The notes: generated by a model from the letters alone, not told the origin. A stretch of 64,000 nucleotides of DNA from Phaeobacter sp. 22II1-1F12B (GCF_002210165.1 NZ_AQQP01000003.1:1-64000); one strand, 5' to 3'. Shown: positions 10,283 to 20,475, counted from the first letter of the stretch. A program made the numbers and translations.

Positions 10283-10316
10283 AAAAAGCGCCCGACGAAA
10301 TAATCGGACGCTTTTT
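10283..10316 (-). terminator. Terminator downstream of pgi
   Basis: Arms 10283-10295 and 10304-10316 pair with one C-A mismatch. The minus strand ends in TTTTT. It lies about 80 bases past the pgi stop and closes the zwf-pgl-pgi operon. Confidence 0.75.
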
Positions 10317-10396
10317 GCTAGCATTATTTTTCGAAAATTACAACCTATGAGGGCGCAACCAGCGCCCCAAATAAGCCATAAGTTGTCAAGACACGC

Positions 10397-12007
10397 TTAC
10401 TTGCGGTGTGTTTTCACATACTCAACAAGCGCTTGAGTTGACCCATCCTTGGACGCCGCACTCTCGGTGCCGTCGACAATCGGCCCGAGCGATGTCGCCA
10501 GTTCCTTGCCCAGCTCGACGCCCCATTGGTCATAGGAATTGATCCCAAGGATCACACCCTCGACAAACACCCGGTGCTCGTAAAGCGCGATGATCTGGCC
10601 CAGCACGAAAGGCGTCAGCTTGGGATAGATCAGCGTGACCGACGGGCGGTTGCCCGGAAACACCCGATGCGCCGCCTGCCGTTCCAGCTCCGCCCCCTCG
10701 AATTTGCCCGCCACCTTTTCCCGCGCCTCGTCAAGACTGCGCCCACGCATCAGCGCCTCGGACTGGGCAAGGCAATTGGCGACCAGCAACCGGTGATGAT
10801 GCGCCAGCTCCGGTTCATGCCCTTCAGCGGCAACCATGAACTCACAAGGAATGACCGCCGTGCCCTGATGGATCAGCTGGTAAAACGCGTGCTGCCCGTT
10901 CGTGCCCGGCTCTCCCCAGACGACCGGGCCAGACGCATAATCAAGCGTCGTGCCATCCATCGCCACGGACTTGCCGTTGCTCTCCATTTCAAGCTGCTGG
11001 AAATAGGCGGGCAGCCGCGCGAGCCGCTGGTCATAGGGCAGAACCGCGCGGGTGCCGTAACCGCAGACCTGGTGGTGCCAGATCCCGACAAGCGAGAGCA
11101 GCACCGGCAGGTTCTTTTCCCACTCCGTTTTGCAGAAATGCCTGTCCATCGCTTGCGCGCCCCGCAGGAAGTCATCGAAATTCGCAGGACCGACGGCAAT
11201 CATCAGGCTCAGCCCGATAGGCCCCCAGACCGAATAGCGCCCGCCGACCCAGTCTTCAAAGCCAAACACATGCGCCGGATCGATACCGAAATCGGCCGTC
11301 TTTTCCTGCGCGGTGGACAGGGCTGCGAACTGCCTCGCGGGGTCGCCGCCACCCTGCTCCATCCAGTCCCGGGCCGTCTTGGCATTGGTCATGGTCTCGA
11401 TGGTCGTGAAGGTCTTGGAGGCGACGATCACCAGCGTCGTCTTTGGATCCAGCCCTTTCAGCGTGTCGGAAACATCCGCCCCGTCCACGTTAGACACGAA
11501 ATGACAGCGCGGCCCGTCATGATAAGGCGCGAGCGCCAGAACCGCCATCGCCGGTCCCAGATCGGAACCACCAATACCGATATTCACCACATCGGTAATC
11601 TCGCCCCCGGCCCCGATCAGCGCACCGTAGCGCACCGAATTGGCAAAATCGCGCATCCGTTCCAGCGTTTCCAGAACGCCCGGCATCACATCCTGTCCAT
11701 CGACCATCACCGGGTCACCGTCAAGATTGCGCAGGGCCGTATGCAATACCGCGCGCCCCTCGGTCTCATTGATCGCCGCACCCGAGAACATAGCGTCTCG
11801 GCGCGCGGCCAGATCGCTGCTCTCACAGAGCTTGATCAGCGCCGCGCGGGTATCAGGGTCTATATTGGTTTTGGAGTAATCCAGCCGCATCTCATCCGCA
11901 TCGGCGCTGAAATCATCCGCGCGCCCCGCATCAGTGTCGAACAGATCAAGAATGTGACGTGACGCTGCCGCTTCTCGGTTGGCACCCAGGTACTTAAAGT
12001 CTTGCAT
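10397..12007 (-). CDS. pgi: Glucose-6-phosphate isomerase
   Basis: 536 residues, the usual length for the bacterial long-form enzyme. It interconverts glucose-6-phosphate and fructose-6-phosphate in the cytoplasm. Seen motifs are [10 protein letters not shown] (phosphate binding), [11 protein letters not shown] (signature with catalytic Arg), and M-E-S-N-G-K with the Glu and following residues of the active site. It is the last gene of zwf-pgl-pgi, three bases after pgl, in the order typical of Rhodobacterales where hexose enters the Entner-Doudoroff route. Confidence 0.95.
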   Translation of the reverse strand: MQDFKYLGANREAAASRHILDLFDTDAGRADDFSADADEMRLDYSKTNIDPDTRAALIKLCESSDLAARRDAMFSGAAINETEGRAVLHTALRNLDGDPVMVDGQDVMPGVLETLERMRDFANSVRYGALIGAGGEITDVVNIGIGGSDLGPAMAVLALAPYHDGPRCHFVSNVDGADVSDTLKGLDPKTTLVIVASKTFTTIETMTNAKTARDWMEQGGGDPARQFAALSTAQEKTADFGIDPAHVFGFEDWVGGRYSVWGPIGLSLMIAVGPANFDDFLRGAQAMDRHFCKTEWEKNLPVLLSLVGIWHHQVCGYGTRAVLPYDQRLARLPAYFQQLEMESNGKSVAMDGTTLDYASGPVVWGEPGTNGQHAFYQLIHQGTAVIPCEFMVAAEGHEPELAHHHRLLVANCLAQSEALMRGRSLDEAREKVAGKFEGAELERQAAHRVFPGNRPSVTLIYPKLTPFVLGQIIALYEHRVFVEGVILGINSYDQWGVELGKELATSLGPIVDGTESAASKDGSTQALVEYVKTHRK

Positions 12008-12010
12008 ATA

Positions 12011-12700
12011 TTACTCTGCCCAATGCACTGTTATTTCTGACAAAACTGCGCCAATAGGCGCCTCTTCCGGTGGCAGGCCACGTGCCTTTTCCAAGGCTTC
12101 GCGCTTGTCCGCTCCGGTAATCACCAGATGCTTTGACATCGCCCCGTCCAGCACCGGCGCGGTCAGGCTGATCCGGGTCTCCGGCTGGGTTTCGGGCCGC
12201 ATCACTGCAACCGGTCCCGCCCTGCGCCCCAGTGCAGCCTCCAGCCCCGGCGCTTTGGGAAAGAGCGAAGCCGTATGCATATCGCCCCCCATCCCAAGCA
12301 CCAGAAGCGACAAGGGAAGCTCGGGCGTCAGCTCTTCGGCGATGCCACCCAGAGCCTGCTCCGGCTCAGCCCCATGCCGATAAAGTGATATATAACGGGC
12401 ATTTGCAGCCCGATCCGCAAGCAATCTCTCACGTATCAGCCGCGCGTTAGAGCGTTCGTGATCCTCGGGCACCCAGCGTTCGTCCGTAGGCATCACATGT
12501 ACCCGCGACCAGTCCAGATCGACACCGCAAAGCGCGTCAAAGATCGGCCCCGGAGTCGTTCCGCCCGGCACGGCGAAAGACGCGAAATCATGATTGAACA
12601 GGCAGGATTCCAGCTCGCTCGCCAGCGTGTCGGCCACCCCGATCGCCATCATATCCCGATCTGCATATTCCTTGATCTTCAAGGCGTTATCCCCCGCCAT
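12011..12700 (-). CDS. pgl: 6-phosphogluconolactonase
   Basis: 229 residues of the DevB/NagB-like sugar-phosphate fold. It hydrolyses 6-phosphogluconolactone to 6-phosphogluconate. Motifs are V-P-G-G-T-T-P-G-P-I-F near residue 43 (phosphate loop), M-P-T-D-E-R-W-V-P, S-N-A-R-L-I-R-E and L-V-L-G-M-G-G-D-M-H-T-A-S-L-F-P. Start ATG 12700 lies inside the end of zwf (22-base overlap), so translation of the two is coupled. It stands between the enzymes that use its substrate and product. Confidence 0.93.
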   Translation of the reverse strand: MAGDNALKIKEYADRDMMAIGVADTLASELESCLFNHDFASFAVPGGTTPGPIFDALCGVDLDWSRVHVMPTDERWVPEDHERSNARLIRERLLADRAANARYISLYRHGAEPEQALGGIAEELTPELPLSLLVLGMGGDMHTASLFPKAPGLEAALGRRAGPVAVMRPETQPETRISLTAPVLDGAMSKHLVITGADKREALEKARGLPPEEAPIGAVLSEITVHWAE

Positions 12701-14133
12701 TCACGTTTATCACGAAGCAAGAGAAGCTCCGCATCGCGCGGTCCGGTGCTACCGCTGTCATAGGGTTTCGGCACATCGCCCCGAGCTTCCCATCCCGCGA
12801 TGATCGGATCGGTCCAGGCCCAGGCGGCCTCGACCTCATCCCCCCGCATGAACAGGGTCTGGTTACCACGGATCACGTCCATGATCAGCCGTTCATATGC
12901 GTCCGGCGGATCGCCGCCTTCTTCGCCCAAAGCTTCGGCAAAGGTCATATCCAGTGGCACGTCAATCAGGCGCATACCGCCCGGTCCCGGTTCCTTGATG
13001 GTCACCTGCAACGTGATGCCTTCGTTCGGCTGCAAGCGGATCGACAGTACATTGGCGTGCCGTCCGGCTTCTTCGCCGAAAATCGAATGCGGCGTGTCTT
13101 TGAACATCACGTTGATCACCGAAGACCGCGCCTTGAGCCGCTTGCCCGTGCGCAGGTAGAACGGCGTCCCGGCCCATCTCCAATTATTGATATGGGTTTT
13201 AAGCGCCACGTAACTCTCTGTTTTCGAACGTGGATTACCAACCGCCTCACGATAGCTCGGGTGGTCCGCATCGGCATCGTACTGCCCACGAACAAGGTGA
13301 TGCGGCAGCACATCGCCAAGCGCGCGGATCACCTTGAGCTTTTCGTCGCGCACTGCGTCCGGTTCGAACCGCGCGGGCGGTTCCATCGCGATCAGGCACA
13401 ACAGTTGCATCAGGTGGTTCTGCATCATGTCCCGCATTGCGCCGGACTGGTCGTAATATTCGCCCCGACCGCCAACACCGACCGTCTCGGCCACGGTGAT
13501 CTGGATATGGTCGACAAATTGCGAATTCCACAGCGGTTCAAAGAGCATATTGCCGAAACGCACCGCCATCAGGTTCTGTACCGTTTCCTTCCCGAGGTAA
13601 TGGTCGATCCGGTAAATCTGGCTTTCGTCGAAATGCGTGGCCAGCGTGGCGTTCAGCGCCTTGGCAGTTGCAAGGTCATGCCCGAAAGGTTTCTCGACGA
13701 CGATCCGCGCCTCTGGCGTCGCCATGCCATGGGCGTGAATCCGATCCGCCAGCGGGCCGAACAGCCCGGGCCCGACCGAGAAATAGAAAGCCCGCACGCG
13801 GTCTTCCGTCATTTTCGAGGCAAGATCTTCCCAGCCATCCTCGCCCATCGCGTCGATGGTCACATAGTCAAGCCGAGAGAGAAAACCCTCCAGCGTGCCA
13901 TCCTCGCAGCCGCGCCCCGGCGAAAACTCCCGGATGCTTTCGGCGGCGAATTCGCGATATTCCGCTGCATCGTGTTCCGAGCGCGCCGCACCGATGATCC
14001 GCGCCCCTTCGGGCATCTGGCCTGCGCAATAGCGTCTAAACAGCGCCGGAATGACCTTGCGCTTTGCAAGATCGCCAGTACCGCCAAAGATCACCAGATC
14101 AAAGGGATCGACGGGAATGACGCGTGAAACCAT
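12679..14133 (-). CDS. zwf: Glucose-6-phosphate 1-dehydrogenase
   Basis: 484 residues. Oxidises glucose-6-phosphate with NADP, feeding the Entner-Doudoroff and pentose-phosphate routes. The N-terminal dinucleotide loop G-G-T-G-D-L-A-K-R-K and the substrate signature R-I-D-H-Y-L-G-K-E are intact. Start ATG 14133 (M-V-S-R-V-I-P) has AAAGGA nine bases upstream; the frame extends 27 codons further up without a ribosome site. It is the first gene of the zwf-pgl-pgi operon and divergent from the radical SAM gene. Confidence 0.95.
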   Translation of the reverse strand: MVSRVIPVDPFDLVIFGGTGDLAKRKVIPALFRRYCAGQMPEGARIIGAARSEHDAAEYREFAAESIREFSPGRGCEDGTLEGFLSRLDYVTIDAMGEDGWEDLASKMTEDRVRAFYFSVGPGLFGPLADRIHAHGMATPEARIVVEKPFGHDLATAKALNATLATHFDESQIYRIDHYLGKETVQNLMAVRFGNMLFEPLWNSQFVDHIQITVAETVGVGGRGEYYDQSGAMRDMMQNHLMQLLCLIAMEPPARFEPDAVRDEKLKVIRALGDVLPHHLVRGQYDADADHPSYREAVGNPRSKTESYVALKTHINNWRWAGTPFYLRTGKRLKARSSVINVMFKDTPHSIFGEEAGRHANVLSIRLQPNEGITLQVTIKEPGPGGMRLIDVPLDMTFAEALGEEGGDPPDAYERLIMDVIRGNQTLFMRGDEVEAAWAWTDPIIAGWEARGDVPKPYDSGSTGPRDAELLLLRDKREWRGITP

Positions 14134-14338
14134 GATCTTCGGTCCTTTCAGTCCGCGACATATGCCGCATCTCATCGTGGCACCTAGCCCGATTAGCGGG
14201 CCAAGCCATTCCACCGATTAACAAGTTAGCGCAAACATCATATCATTTCCATGACGCATCACAACTCTGTAAACCGGCTTTTACTTTGCCCCAGCCATAG
14301 GATAATTTGGCCAAAGTTTCTAGCTTTCGGACAGGTAA

Positions 14339-15289
14339 ATGAAAGATCTCGACCATCGGGGCGCAAATTCGGGCAAGTTCGTCGATCCCCGCATCACCGC
14401 CGACGGGTCTGAACGGGCCTCTGTCGCGCTCTCCCATCCTGAAACGCTCTGGTTCAACACGGGCACGCTTTGCAATATTACCTGCGCGAACTGCTATATC
14501 GAAAGCAGCCCTACCAATGATGCGCTGGTCTACCTCACCGCTGACGAGGTGAACGACTATCTCGACCAGATCGAAACGCGCAACTGGCCGATCCGCGAAA
14601 TCGGGTTCACCGGGGGCGAGCCTTTCATGAACCCGCAGATGCTCGACATGGCCCGTGCCGCCCTGACGCGCGGATACGAGGTTCTGATCCTGACCAACGC
14701 GATGCAGCCGATGCTGCGCCCACGCATCCGTGCCGGGCTGGCGGATCTTCAAAAAGACTTTGGCGAACGGATCACCCTGCGCATCTCGCTCGATCATTTC
14801 GACGCCAACCATCACGACGAAGAACGCGGCACCGGTGCGTTTGCCAAGACCATCGAAGGCATGATCTGGCTGCGTGACACCGGGCTGCGCATGGCCGTTG
14901 CCGGCCGTATGCGATGGGCCGAATCCGAACCCGACGCCCGCGCCGGTTTCCGCACGCTGTTCGAACGCTACGGGTTTGACATCGACGCGGACGATCCGGC
15001 GATGACCGTCCTCTTTCCCGAAATGGACGACACCGCCGAGGTGCCGGAAATCACCACCGCCTGCTGGGGCATTCTCGACAAGTCCCCCGACGCGGTGATG
15101 TGCGCCTCGTCCCGGATGGTGGTGAAACGCAAGGGCGCCTCAAAACCGGCCGTCCTGGCCTGCACCCTGCTGCCCTATGCGCCGGAATTCGAACTCGGCG
15201 AAACACTGGCCGAGGCCGAGCGCGACGTGAACCTCAACCACCCCCATTGCGCGAAATTCTGCGTGCTGGGCGGGGCGAGCTGTTCCTGA
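14339..15289 (+). CDS. Radical SAM enzyme of unknown substrate
   Basis: 316 residues. The iron-sulfur motif C-N-I-T-C-A-N-C-Y (CxxxCxxC near residue 45) and a following G-F-T-G-G-E-P-F (SAM-binding GGEP) define a radical SAM core. The C-terminal third has extra Cys (T-A-C-W-G, V-M-C-A-S, L-A-C-T-L and a terminal H-C-A-K-F-C-V-L-G-G-A-S-C-S), suggesting auxiliary cluster ligands, as in SPASM/twitch proteins. It stands alone, divergent from zwf, with no precursor peptide or obvious partner next to it, so the substrate cannot be guessed. A terminator-like hairpin follows. Confidence 0.75.
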   Translation: MKDLDHRGANSGKFVDPRITADGSERASVALSHPETLWFNTGTLCNITCANCYIESSPTNDALVYLTADEVNDYLDQIETRNWPIREIGFTGGEPFMNPQMLDMARAALTRGYEVLILTNAMQPMLRPRIRAGLADLQKDFGERITLRISLDHFDANHHDEERGTGAFAKTIEGMIWLRDTGLRMAVAGRMRWAESEPDARAGFRTLFERYGFDIDADDPAMTVLFPEMDDTAEVPEITTACWGILDKSPDAVMCASSRMVVKRKGASKPAVLACTLLPYAPEFELGETLAEAERDVNLNHPHCAKFCVLGGASCS

Positions 15290-15430
15290 CCGGCAACTTC
15301 CCTGAACGCATCTCCAAGCGCACAGCCGAAGTCTCCTTTTGAGATAAAAGGCCCGACAATCGCTTCCGCATATCGGAGATCCGAATGGCATGCCGCCCGC
15401 CCGCTCAGAATTCATGATTGGTTAACCACG

Positions 15431-15460
15431 AACGCCCGCCAGACCCGGTCAGGGGCGTTT
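15431..15460 (+). terminator. Probable terminator of the radical SAM gene
   Basis: Arms aacgccc (15431-15437) and gggcgtt (15453-15459) form a 7-bp stem followed by a short T run. Confidence 0.5.
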
Positions 15461-15494
15461 TCGCGCCGAAACACCGTAGGAGCGATGTACAGGG

Positions 15495-15513
15495 GGTGCA
15501 CGCTTTGTGCACC
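15495..15513. repeat. Perfect inverted repeat GGTGCAC-N5-GTGCACC
   Basis: Seven-base perfect arms around gcttt, 18 bases past the usg stop. There is no T run on either side, so it may be an mRNA-stabilising hairpin or a protein site rather than a terminator. Confidence 0.5.
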
Positions 15514-15531
15514 GCCGTCCGACACGCTTTA

Positions 15532-15801
15532 TTAATGAAGCGTGAACTCTCCGGTGACATTGCGCCACTCGCCCGAACTCAGCAGTTTGCGATGCGTGAA
15601 TCGCACCGAATGCAGCGGCCCGTCGATTTCCTTGTTCCAGAAATCCACGAATTCGAACAGTTTCGGATGGTCCGGCGCAAGGTCGTATTCCTGCCAGACA
15701 AAGCTGTTCAGCACGTTCCGGTAATCCGGCATCCGATAATAGAATTCCGCCGTCGTCAGACCATAGCCCCTCAGCATCATTTCCGTTTCGCTCATTCCCA
15801 T
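15532..15801 (-). CDS. usg: Usg family protein
   Basis: 89 residues of the alphaproteobacterial Usg family (Y-G-L-T-T-A-E-F-Y-Y-R-M-P-D-Y then V-W-Q-E-Y-D-L-A-P). The name comes from a gene upstream of trpF in Caulobacter; the function is not known to me. Start ATG 15801 (M-G-M-S-E-T-E) has AGAGGG just upstream; an ATG 33 bases earlier does not. It is divergent from gyrA with about 190 bases between. Confidence 0.75.
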   Translation of the reverse strand: MGMSETEMMLRGYGLTTAEFYYRMPDYRNVLNSFVWQEYDLAPDHPKLFEFVDFWNKEIDGPLHSVRFTHRKLLSSGEWRNVTGEFTLH

Positions 15802-15992
15802 CTTGAACCCTCTCACACTTGCCTGTAGGTCCATCTTGAAATCAAAATCTTTAAAATCAACAAAAACAAGCTGTTAGCAGTTATTCCCGGTGGCTGCCAA
15901 AGAGCCGGGCCACGAGGCATTGCACCTCATATGACGGTTCTGCTAAGGTCGCTCCACAATATATAGTCTCGACCAAAAAACGGGCAGCCGAC

Positions 15993-18746
15993 TTGACTGA
16001 TACGCCAGAACCCCCTGAAAACATGGACGAAATGCCACCCGAGCGCCCAAGCTACTCGGGCCCGTCCGTGTCTATCGAATCCGAGATGCGCACATCCTAC
16101 CTAGATTACGCCATGTCGGTCATCGTCAGCCGGGCGATTCCGGATCTTCGTGACGGCCTGAAACCTGTGCATCGCCGCATCCTTTACGCGATGCATGAAA
16201 CCAACAACGCGCATGACAAGCCCTATCGCAAGTCCGCGCGCCCCGTTGGCGACGTGATGGGTAAATACCACCCGCATGGCGATAGCGCGATCTACGACGC
16301 GCTGGTGCGTATGGCCCAGCCATTCTCAATGTCGCTGCCGCTGTTGGATGGTCAGGGCAACTTTGGGTCGATGGACGGCGATAACGCTGCGGCCATGCGC
16401 TATACCGAAGTGCGGATGGACAAGCCCGCCGCGTATCTCCTTGCGGATATCGACAAGGAAACCGTTGATTTCCAAGACAATTACGATGGCAAAGACCGCG
16501 AACCAACGGTTCTGCCCGCGCGTTTCCCGAACATGCTGGTCAACGGTGCCGGCGGTATCGCGGTCGGTATGGCGACCAACATCCCGCCTCACAACCTTGG
16601 CGAAGTGATTGATGCCTGCCTTGCGCTGATCGAAGACGCAGATCTCACCTCCGAGCAGCTGATCAACTATATCCCCGGCCCCGATTTCCCGACCGGCGGC
16701 ATCATGCTGGGCCGCTCCGGCGCACGCAAAGCCTATCTCGAGGGACGTGGCAGCGTGATCATCCGGGCCAAGACCCGGATCGAGGAGATCCGTAAGGATC
16801 GCTGGGCCATCATCATCGACGAAGTCCCCTATCAGGTGAACAAGGCCTCGATGATCGAAAAGATCGCCGAAGCCGCGCGCGAGAAACGTCTTGAGGGCAT
16901 CGCCCATGTTCAGGATGAATCCGACCGCAACGGCGTCCGGGTTGTCATCGAGCTGAAACGCGACGCCACGGCCGAGGTCGTACTGAACCAGTTGTTCCGC
17001 TTCACGCCGATGCAAACATCCTTTGGGTGCAACATGTTGGCGCTGAACGGTGGTCGCCCCGAAACGCTCACCCTGCGGCGTTTCCTGACCTCCTTCATCG
17101 ACTTCCGCGAGGATGTCGTCGCCCGCCGCACCGCCTATGAGCTGCGCAAGGCCCGCGAGCGCAGCCATATCCTCTGTGGTCTCGCCGTCGCCGTTTCCAA
17201 CGTCGACGAAGTTGTCGCCACGATCCGCGCTTCCGCCGATGCAGCCGAGGCGCGCGACAAGCTGATGACGCGCCGCTGGCCCGCCGCCGAGATCGCCGGT
17301 TACATCCGCCTGATCGACGATCCGAGCCACACGATGAACGAAGACGGGACCTATAACCTGTCCGAGATCCAGGCCCGCGCGATCCTCGAACTTCGCCTGC
17401 AGCGCCTGACCCAGCTCGGCGTGAAAGAAGTCACTGACGAGCTCGAGGAACTGGCCGGCAAGATCAAGGAATACCTCGAAATTCTCGGCTCGCGCGACCG
17501 TATCATGGGGATCATTTCGGACGAGCTGAAAGAGGTCCGCGACCTCTTTGCCGTGCCGCGTCGCACCGAAATCGTCGACTGGTCCGGCGATATGGAAGAC
17601 GAGGATCTGATCGAACGCGCCGACATGGTGGTCACGGTCACCTCGGGCGGCTATATCAAGCGTACCCCGCTGGCCGATTTCCGCGCCCAGAAACGCGGCG
17701 GCAAGGGCCTCTCCGGTGGCGGATTAAAAGAAGACGACGTGGTGACGACACTCTTTGTCGCCAACACCCATACGCAGCTTCTGTTCTTCACCACCGAAGG
17801 CATGGTCTACAAGCTCAAGACATGGCGCCTGCCGCAGGGGGGCCGCACCTCCAAGGGCAAGGCCATCGTCAATATCCTGCCGATCCCGACCGGGGTATCC
17901 ATTGCCGCGATCATGCCGGTCGACCGGGATGAGAAAGAATGGGACGACCTGCAGATCATGTTCGCCACCTCGGCGGGCGACGTGCGTCGTAACGCCTTGT
18001 CCGACTTCACGAATGTGATGCGGAACGGCAAGATCGCGATGGACCTGCCCGAAGGCGTGGAACTGGTGAACGCTCGCATCGCCTCCGAAGATGACGATGT
18101 GATGCTGGTCACCGATTCCGGCCGCGCGATCCGTTTCCGCTCCACCGATGTCCGCGTCTTCAAGGGCCGCAAATCCACCGGTGTGCGCGGCATCCGCCTC
18201 ACCAATGGCGACCGGGTCGTGTCCATGTCGATCATCCGCCATTTCGAAGCGACACCGGATGAGCGCGCCTCCTATCTCAAGATGCGCCGCCTGATGGCCG
18301 GGGTGGTCGAGAACGATTCCGAATCCGACGAGGATGGCGGCAACGAGGACAGCACCCTGCCGCAGGAGCGTTATGCCGAGATGTCGGCGGCCGAAAACCT
18401 GATCCTCACGATCACCGCCAAGGGCTCGGGCAAGCTGTCCTCCAGCCACGACTACCCGCTGCGCGGACGCGGAGGCATGGGCGTCATGGCGATGGACAAG
18501 GCGATGCGCGGTGGCGATCTGGTCGCCTCCTTCCCGGTCGATCTCGAGGACCAGATCATGCTGGCGACGTCGCGCGGCCAGTCGATCCGTGTGCCGGTGA
18601 AAGGCATCTCCTTCCGCTCGCGCAGCGCCGGGGGCGTCCGCGTCTTCAACACCGCCAAGGGCGAAGAGGTCGTGAGCGTGGCCTGGATCGCTGAAAGCGA
18701 AGAAGACGACGCGACAGAAGAAGGCACGATCGCCGGCGAGGAATAA
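15993..18746 (+). CDS. gyrA: DNA gyrase subunit A
   Basis: 917 residues. The breakage-reunion domain holds the catalytic Tyr137 (R-Y-T-E-V). The quinolone-determining segment H-G-D-S98-A-I-Y-D102 carries Ser and Asp, the drug-sensitive residues. A GyrA box (Q-K-R-G-G-K-G) starts the DNA-wrapping beta-pinwheel, and the protein ends in an acidic tail. The start appears to be TTG 15993 (T-D-T-P-E-P-P follows), because the reading agrees with what I recall of roseobacter GyrA; the first ATG in frame is at 16023. A GC hairpin follows the stop. Confidence 0.95.
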   Translation: MTDTPEPPENMDEMPPERPSYSGPSVSIESEMRTSYLDYAMSVIVSRAIPDLRDGLKPVHRRILYAMHETNNAHDKPYRKSARPVGDVMGKYHPHGDSAIYDALVRMAQPFSMSLPLLDGQGNFGSMDGDNAAAMRYTEVRMDKPAAYLLADIDKETVDFQDNYDGKDREPTVLPARFPNMLVNGAGGIAVGMATNIPPHNLGEVIDACLALIEDADLTSEQLINYIPGPDFPTGGIMLGRSGARKAYLEGRGSVIIRAKTRIEEIRKDRWAIIIDEVPYQVNKASMIEKIAEAAREKRLEGIAHVQDESDRNGVRVVIELKRDATAEVVLNQLFRFTPMQTSFGCNMLALNGGRPETLTLRRFLTSFIDFREDVVARRTAYELRKARERSHILCGLAVAVSNVDEVVATIRASADAAEARDKLMTRRWPAAEIAGYIRLIDDPSHTMNEDGTYNLSEIQARAILELRLQRLTQLGVKEVTDELEELAGKIKEYLEILGSRDRIMGIISDELKEVRDLFAVPRRTEIVDWSGDMEDEDLIERADMVVTVTSGGYIKRTPLADFRAQKRGGKGLSGGGLKEDDVVTTLFVANTHTQLLFFTTEGMVYKLKTWRLPQGGRTSKGKAIVNILPIPTGVSIAAIMPVDRDEKEWDDLQIMFATSAGDVRRNALSDFTNVMRNGKIAMDLPEGVELVNARIASEDDDVMLVTDSGRAIRFRSTDVRVFKGRKSTGVRGIRLTNGDRVVSMSIIRHFEATPDERASYLKMRRLMAGVVENDSESDEDGGNEDSTLPQERYAEMSAAENLILTITAKGSGKLSSSHDYPLRGRGGMGVMAMDKAMRGGDLVASFPVDLEDQIMLATSRGQSIRVPVKGISFRSRSAGGVRVFNTAKGEEVVSVAWIAESEEDDATEEGTIAGEE

Positions 18747-18753
18747 GATCGAC

Positions 18754-18782
18754 GGGCGGGTGCCGGATACCGGTTCCCGCCC
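18754..18782 (+). terminator. Possible gyrA terminator hairpin
   Basis: Arms gggcggg (18754-18760) and cccgccc (18776-18782) form a 7-bp stem with a short inner ccgg pairing. There is no good T run, so factor-independent termination is uncertain. Confidence 0.4.
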
Positions 18783-18849
18783 CGACCATCTTAACAGGCC
18801 GGTAACTCATTTGCGCCAAACTCCCCGAAAAACGGCGGAGTGATGCTGA

Positions 18850-19200
18850 ATGAACCTCTATTGCGCAACCATCGATCTCAAGGACGATGCCAAGGCGCTG
18901 GCCTTTGCCAAGGCCGTGGATGAATGGATGACTTTCCTGCAAGGCCGCGGCGTCATCGGCAGCTGGCGCCTGTTGCGACGCAAACTCAACCTTGCGGCGG
19001 ATTCCTACCGAGATTTCCTGCTCGAGGTCGAAGTCGCCGACATGACCCAGCTAGATCAGGCGTTTCGCCTCTCTGGCCAGCAAAGCGAAGAGGTTGAAAG
19101 CCTGCATCAGGCAGTCAGCGCGCTGGTCCATGCGGCCGATTTCGCGCTCTACCGGCCCTTCCCCGACCCGGAACGCTCCGAACGCATGGCGCTCATCTGA
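18850..19200 (+). CDS. Conserved small protein (DUF6614-like)
   Basis: 116 residues, soluble, no signal. It begins M-N-L-Y-C-A-T-I-D-L-K-D-D and ends R-P-F-P-D-P-E-R-S-E-R-M-A-L-I. I recall a similar Rhodobacterales family labelled DUF6614, but this is from memory. The compact alternation of strand and helix suggests a ferredoxin-like or dimeric alpha-beta barrel fold. The function is unknown. It follows gyrA by about 100 bases and faces the FAD monooxygenase gene across a repeat element. Confidence 0.6.
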   Translation: MNLYCATIDLKDDAKALAFAKAVDEWMTFLQGRGVIGSWRLLRRKLNLAADSYRDFLLEVEVADMTQLDQAFRLSGQQSEEVESLHQAVSALVHAADFALYRPFPDPERSERMALI

Positions 19201-19204
19201 TTCC

Positions 19205-19276
19205 CCTGCTTCTTTGGGTCCAAAATATTCCGGGGAGTCGCCCCGTGGGGCGACGGGGCAGCGCCCCCGCACCATT
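19205..19276. repeat. Rhodobacterales-type intergenic palindromic repeat
   Basis: The sequence tctttgggtccaaaatattc is followed by the hairpin GTCGCCCC-GT-GGGGCGAC and then ggggcagcgccccc. From memory, near-identical elements (ccaaaata, a GC hairpin, ggggcagcgccccc) are common between genes in Rhodobacterales. This is the only copy I see here. It sits between two convergent genes, where it could also terminate transcription. Confidence 0.55.
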
Positions 19277-19291
19277 TCGACAAGCGCCCAC

Positions 19292-20425
19292 TCAGGCGGT
19301 CACATCCGTGCCATAGATCCACTCGAACCGGGGCGCGAGCTTCTCGCCGCCAAGCCGCAGCGCAATCTGGCCAATTTCGCGAAACGGGCTTGGCGCGTGA
19401 AACTTCCATGTATTACCCCGCGCCGCCGCCACCACGCGACGGGCCCGGTCGATCCGCTCCGCTTCGTATCGCGCCAGCCCGCCCTCGTTCAGGGTCCGCG
19501 CCAGCACCCAGGCGTCCTCGATAGCGAGACACGCCCCCTGCGCCATGAAAGGCAGCGTCGGATGGGCCGCGTCTCCCAGCAGCGCCACCTGTCCGCGATG
19601 CCAGCTTTCGGCAACCGGATGCAGATGCAGCCCCCAAAGATGGACCTGCTCCACCCGCCGAAGCAGTTCGCCAACGTCACCGCCGAAATTGCCGAAACGC
19701 GCGTGGAAATCGGCCACGTCACCTTCTGCGCGCCAGCTTTCCTGTCGCCAGTCGCGACGATCTTCCACCGCCACGATATTCATCCACGCGCCGTCGCGCA
19801 GCGGATAGGTCACCACATGGCGGCCCGGCGCCATGGTCAGGACCGCCCGCGCGGGTTCCCCACCTGTCGCCGGTACAATCGCGCGCCATGCCGCCTGCCC
19901 TGAAAACCGCGCCTCCTGATACCCGCAAACAAAGCCGCGCGAAGCGCCGCGCACCCCGTCCGCGCCGATGACCAGCGGGCTTTCGATGCGAGCGCCATCG
20001 GCCAGCTTCACAGTCACCGCATCCCCGACCTGTTCCAGCCCGACCACCTGCTGCCCCAGTTCGATCCGGACGCCCGCACCCCGCGCGGCGGCCTCAAGAC
20101 TGGCCAGCAGATCGGCGCGGTGGAAATACCATGTCGGACCGGCCTTTGGCGGCGGCAGGCGGGTCACCGCGCGCCCCGCTTTGAAATCTCGCAGTTCGAC
20201 ACCTTCCGAACGCACCGCCCCACCGGGGATATCGCCAAAGACATCAAGCGCCCGCAGGACCACCATGCCATTCTGGCTGATCTGGATCCCGGCCCCAACC
20301 TCTGCCAGCTCGGCCGCCTGTTCCAGCACGCGTACCTGCGCGCCCCGCCGTGCCAGCGCCAGCGCCGCCGTCAGTCCGCCGATACCGGCACCCAGCACGG
20401 AGATCTCGCGCCCCTTCAGATCCAT
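19292..20425 (-). CDS. FAD-dependent monooxygenase (salicylate hydroxylase-like)
   Basis: 377 residues, a group A flavoprotein hydroxylase. It has the N-terminal FAD Rossmann loop (G-A-G-I-G-G-L-T-A-A), the middle D-G-V-R motif (I-G-A-D-G-V-R) and the C-terminal FAD ribose motif G-D-A-A-H-P (L-L-G-D-A-A-H-P-T-L-P-F). Such enzymes use NAD(P)H and oxygen to hydroxylate aromatic acids. The substrate is not fixed by sequence and no ring-cleavage gene adjoins. Start ATG 20425 (M-D-L-K-G-R-E) is preceded by a GAGA-type site; the frame is open a further eight codons upstream. Confidence 0.75.
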   Translation of the reverse strand: MDLKGREISVLGAGIGGLTAALALARRGAQVRVLEQAAELAEVGAGIQISQNGMVVLRALDVFGDIPGGAVRSEGVELRDFKAGRAVTRLPPPKAGPTWYFHRADLLASLEAAARGAGVRIELGQQVVGLEQVGDAVTVKLADGARIESPLVIGADGVRGASRGFVCGYQEARFSGQAAWRAIVPATGGEPARAVLTMAPGRHVVTYPLRDGAWMNIVAVEDRRDWRQESWRAEGDVADFHARFGNFGGDVGELLRRVEQVHLWGLHLHPVAESWHRGQVALLGDAAHPTLPFMAQGACLAIEDAWVLARTLNEGGLARYEAERIDRARRVVAAARGNTWKFHAPSPFREIGQIALRLGGEKLAPRFEWIYGTDVTA

Positions 20426-20445
20426 CAGTCTCTCGTTCGTCACAA

Positions 20446-20475
20446 ACAAAAACGCCGGGGCAACCCGCCCCGGCG
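20446..20475 (-). terminator. dksA terminator
   Basis: Arms cgccgggg (20453-20460) and ccccggcg (20468-20475) form a perfect 8-bp stem. On the minus strand a T-rich run follows, about 40 bases after the dksA stop. Confidence 0.85.

Noticed and set aside
10526-11962. Long plus-strand open frame opposite pgi
   Set aside because: Antisense of a clear essential gene; such frames are common with strong GC bias at third codon positions.
13057-14127. Long plus-strand open frame opposite zwf
   Set aside because: Antisense shadow; no domain seen.
16326-17330. Minus-strand open frame opposite gyrA
   Set aside because: Antisense shadow with low-complexity composition.
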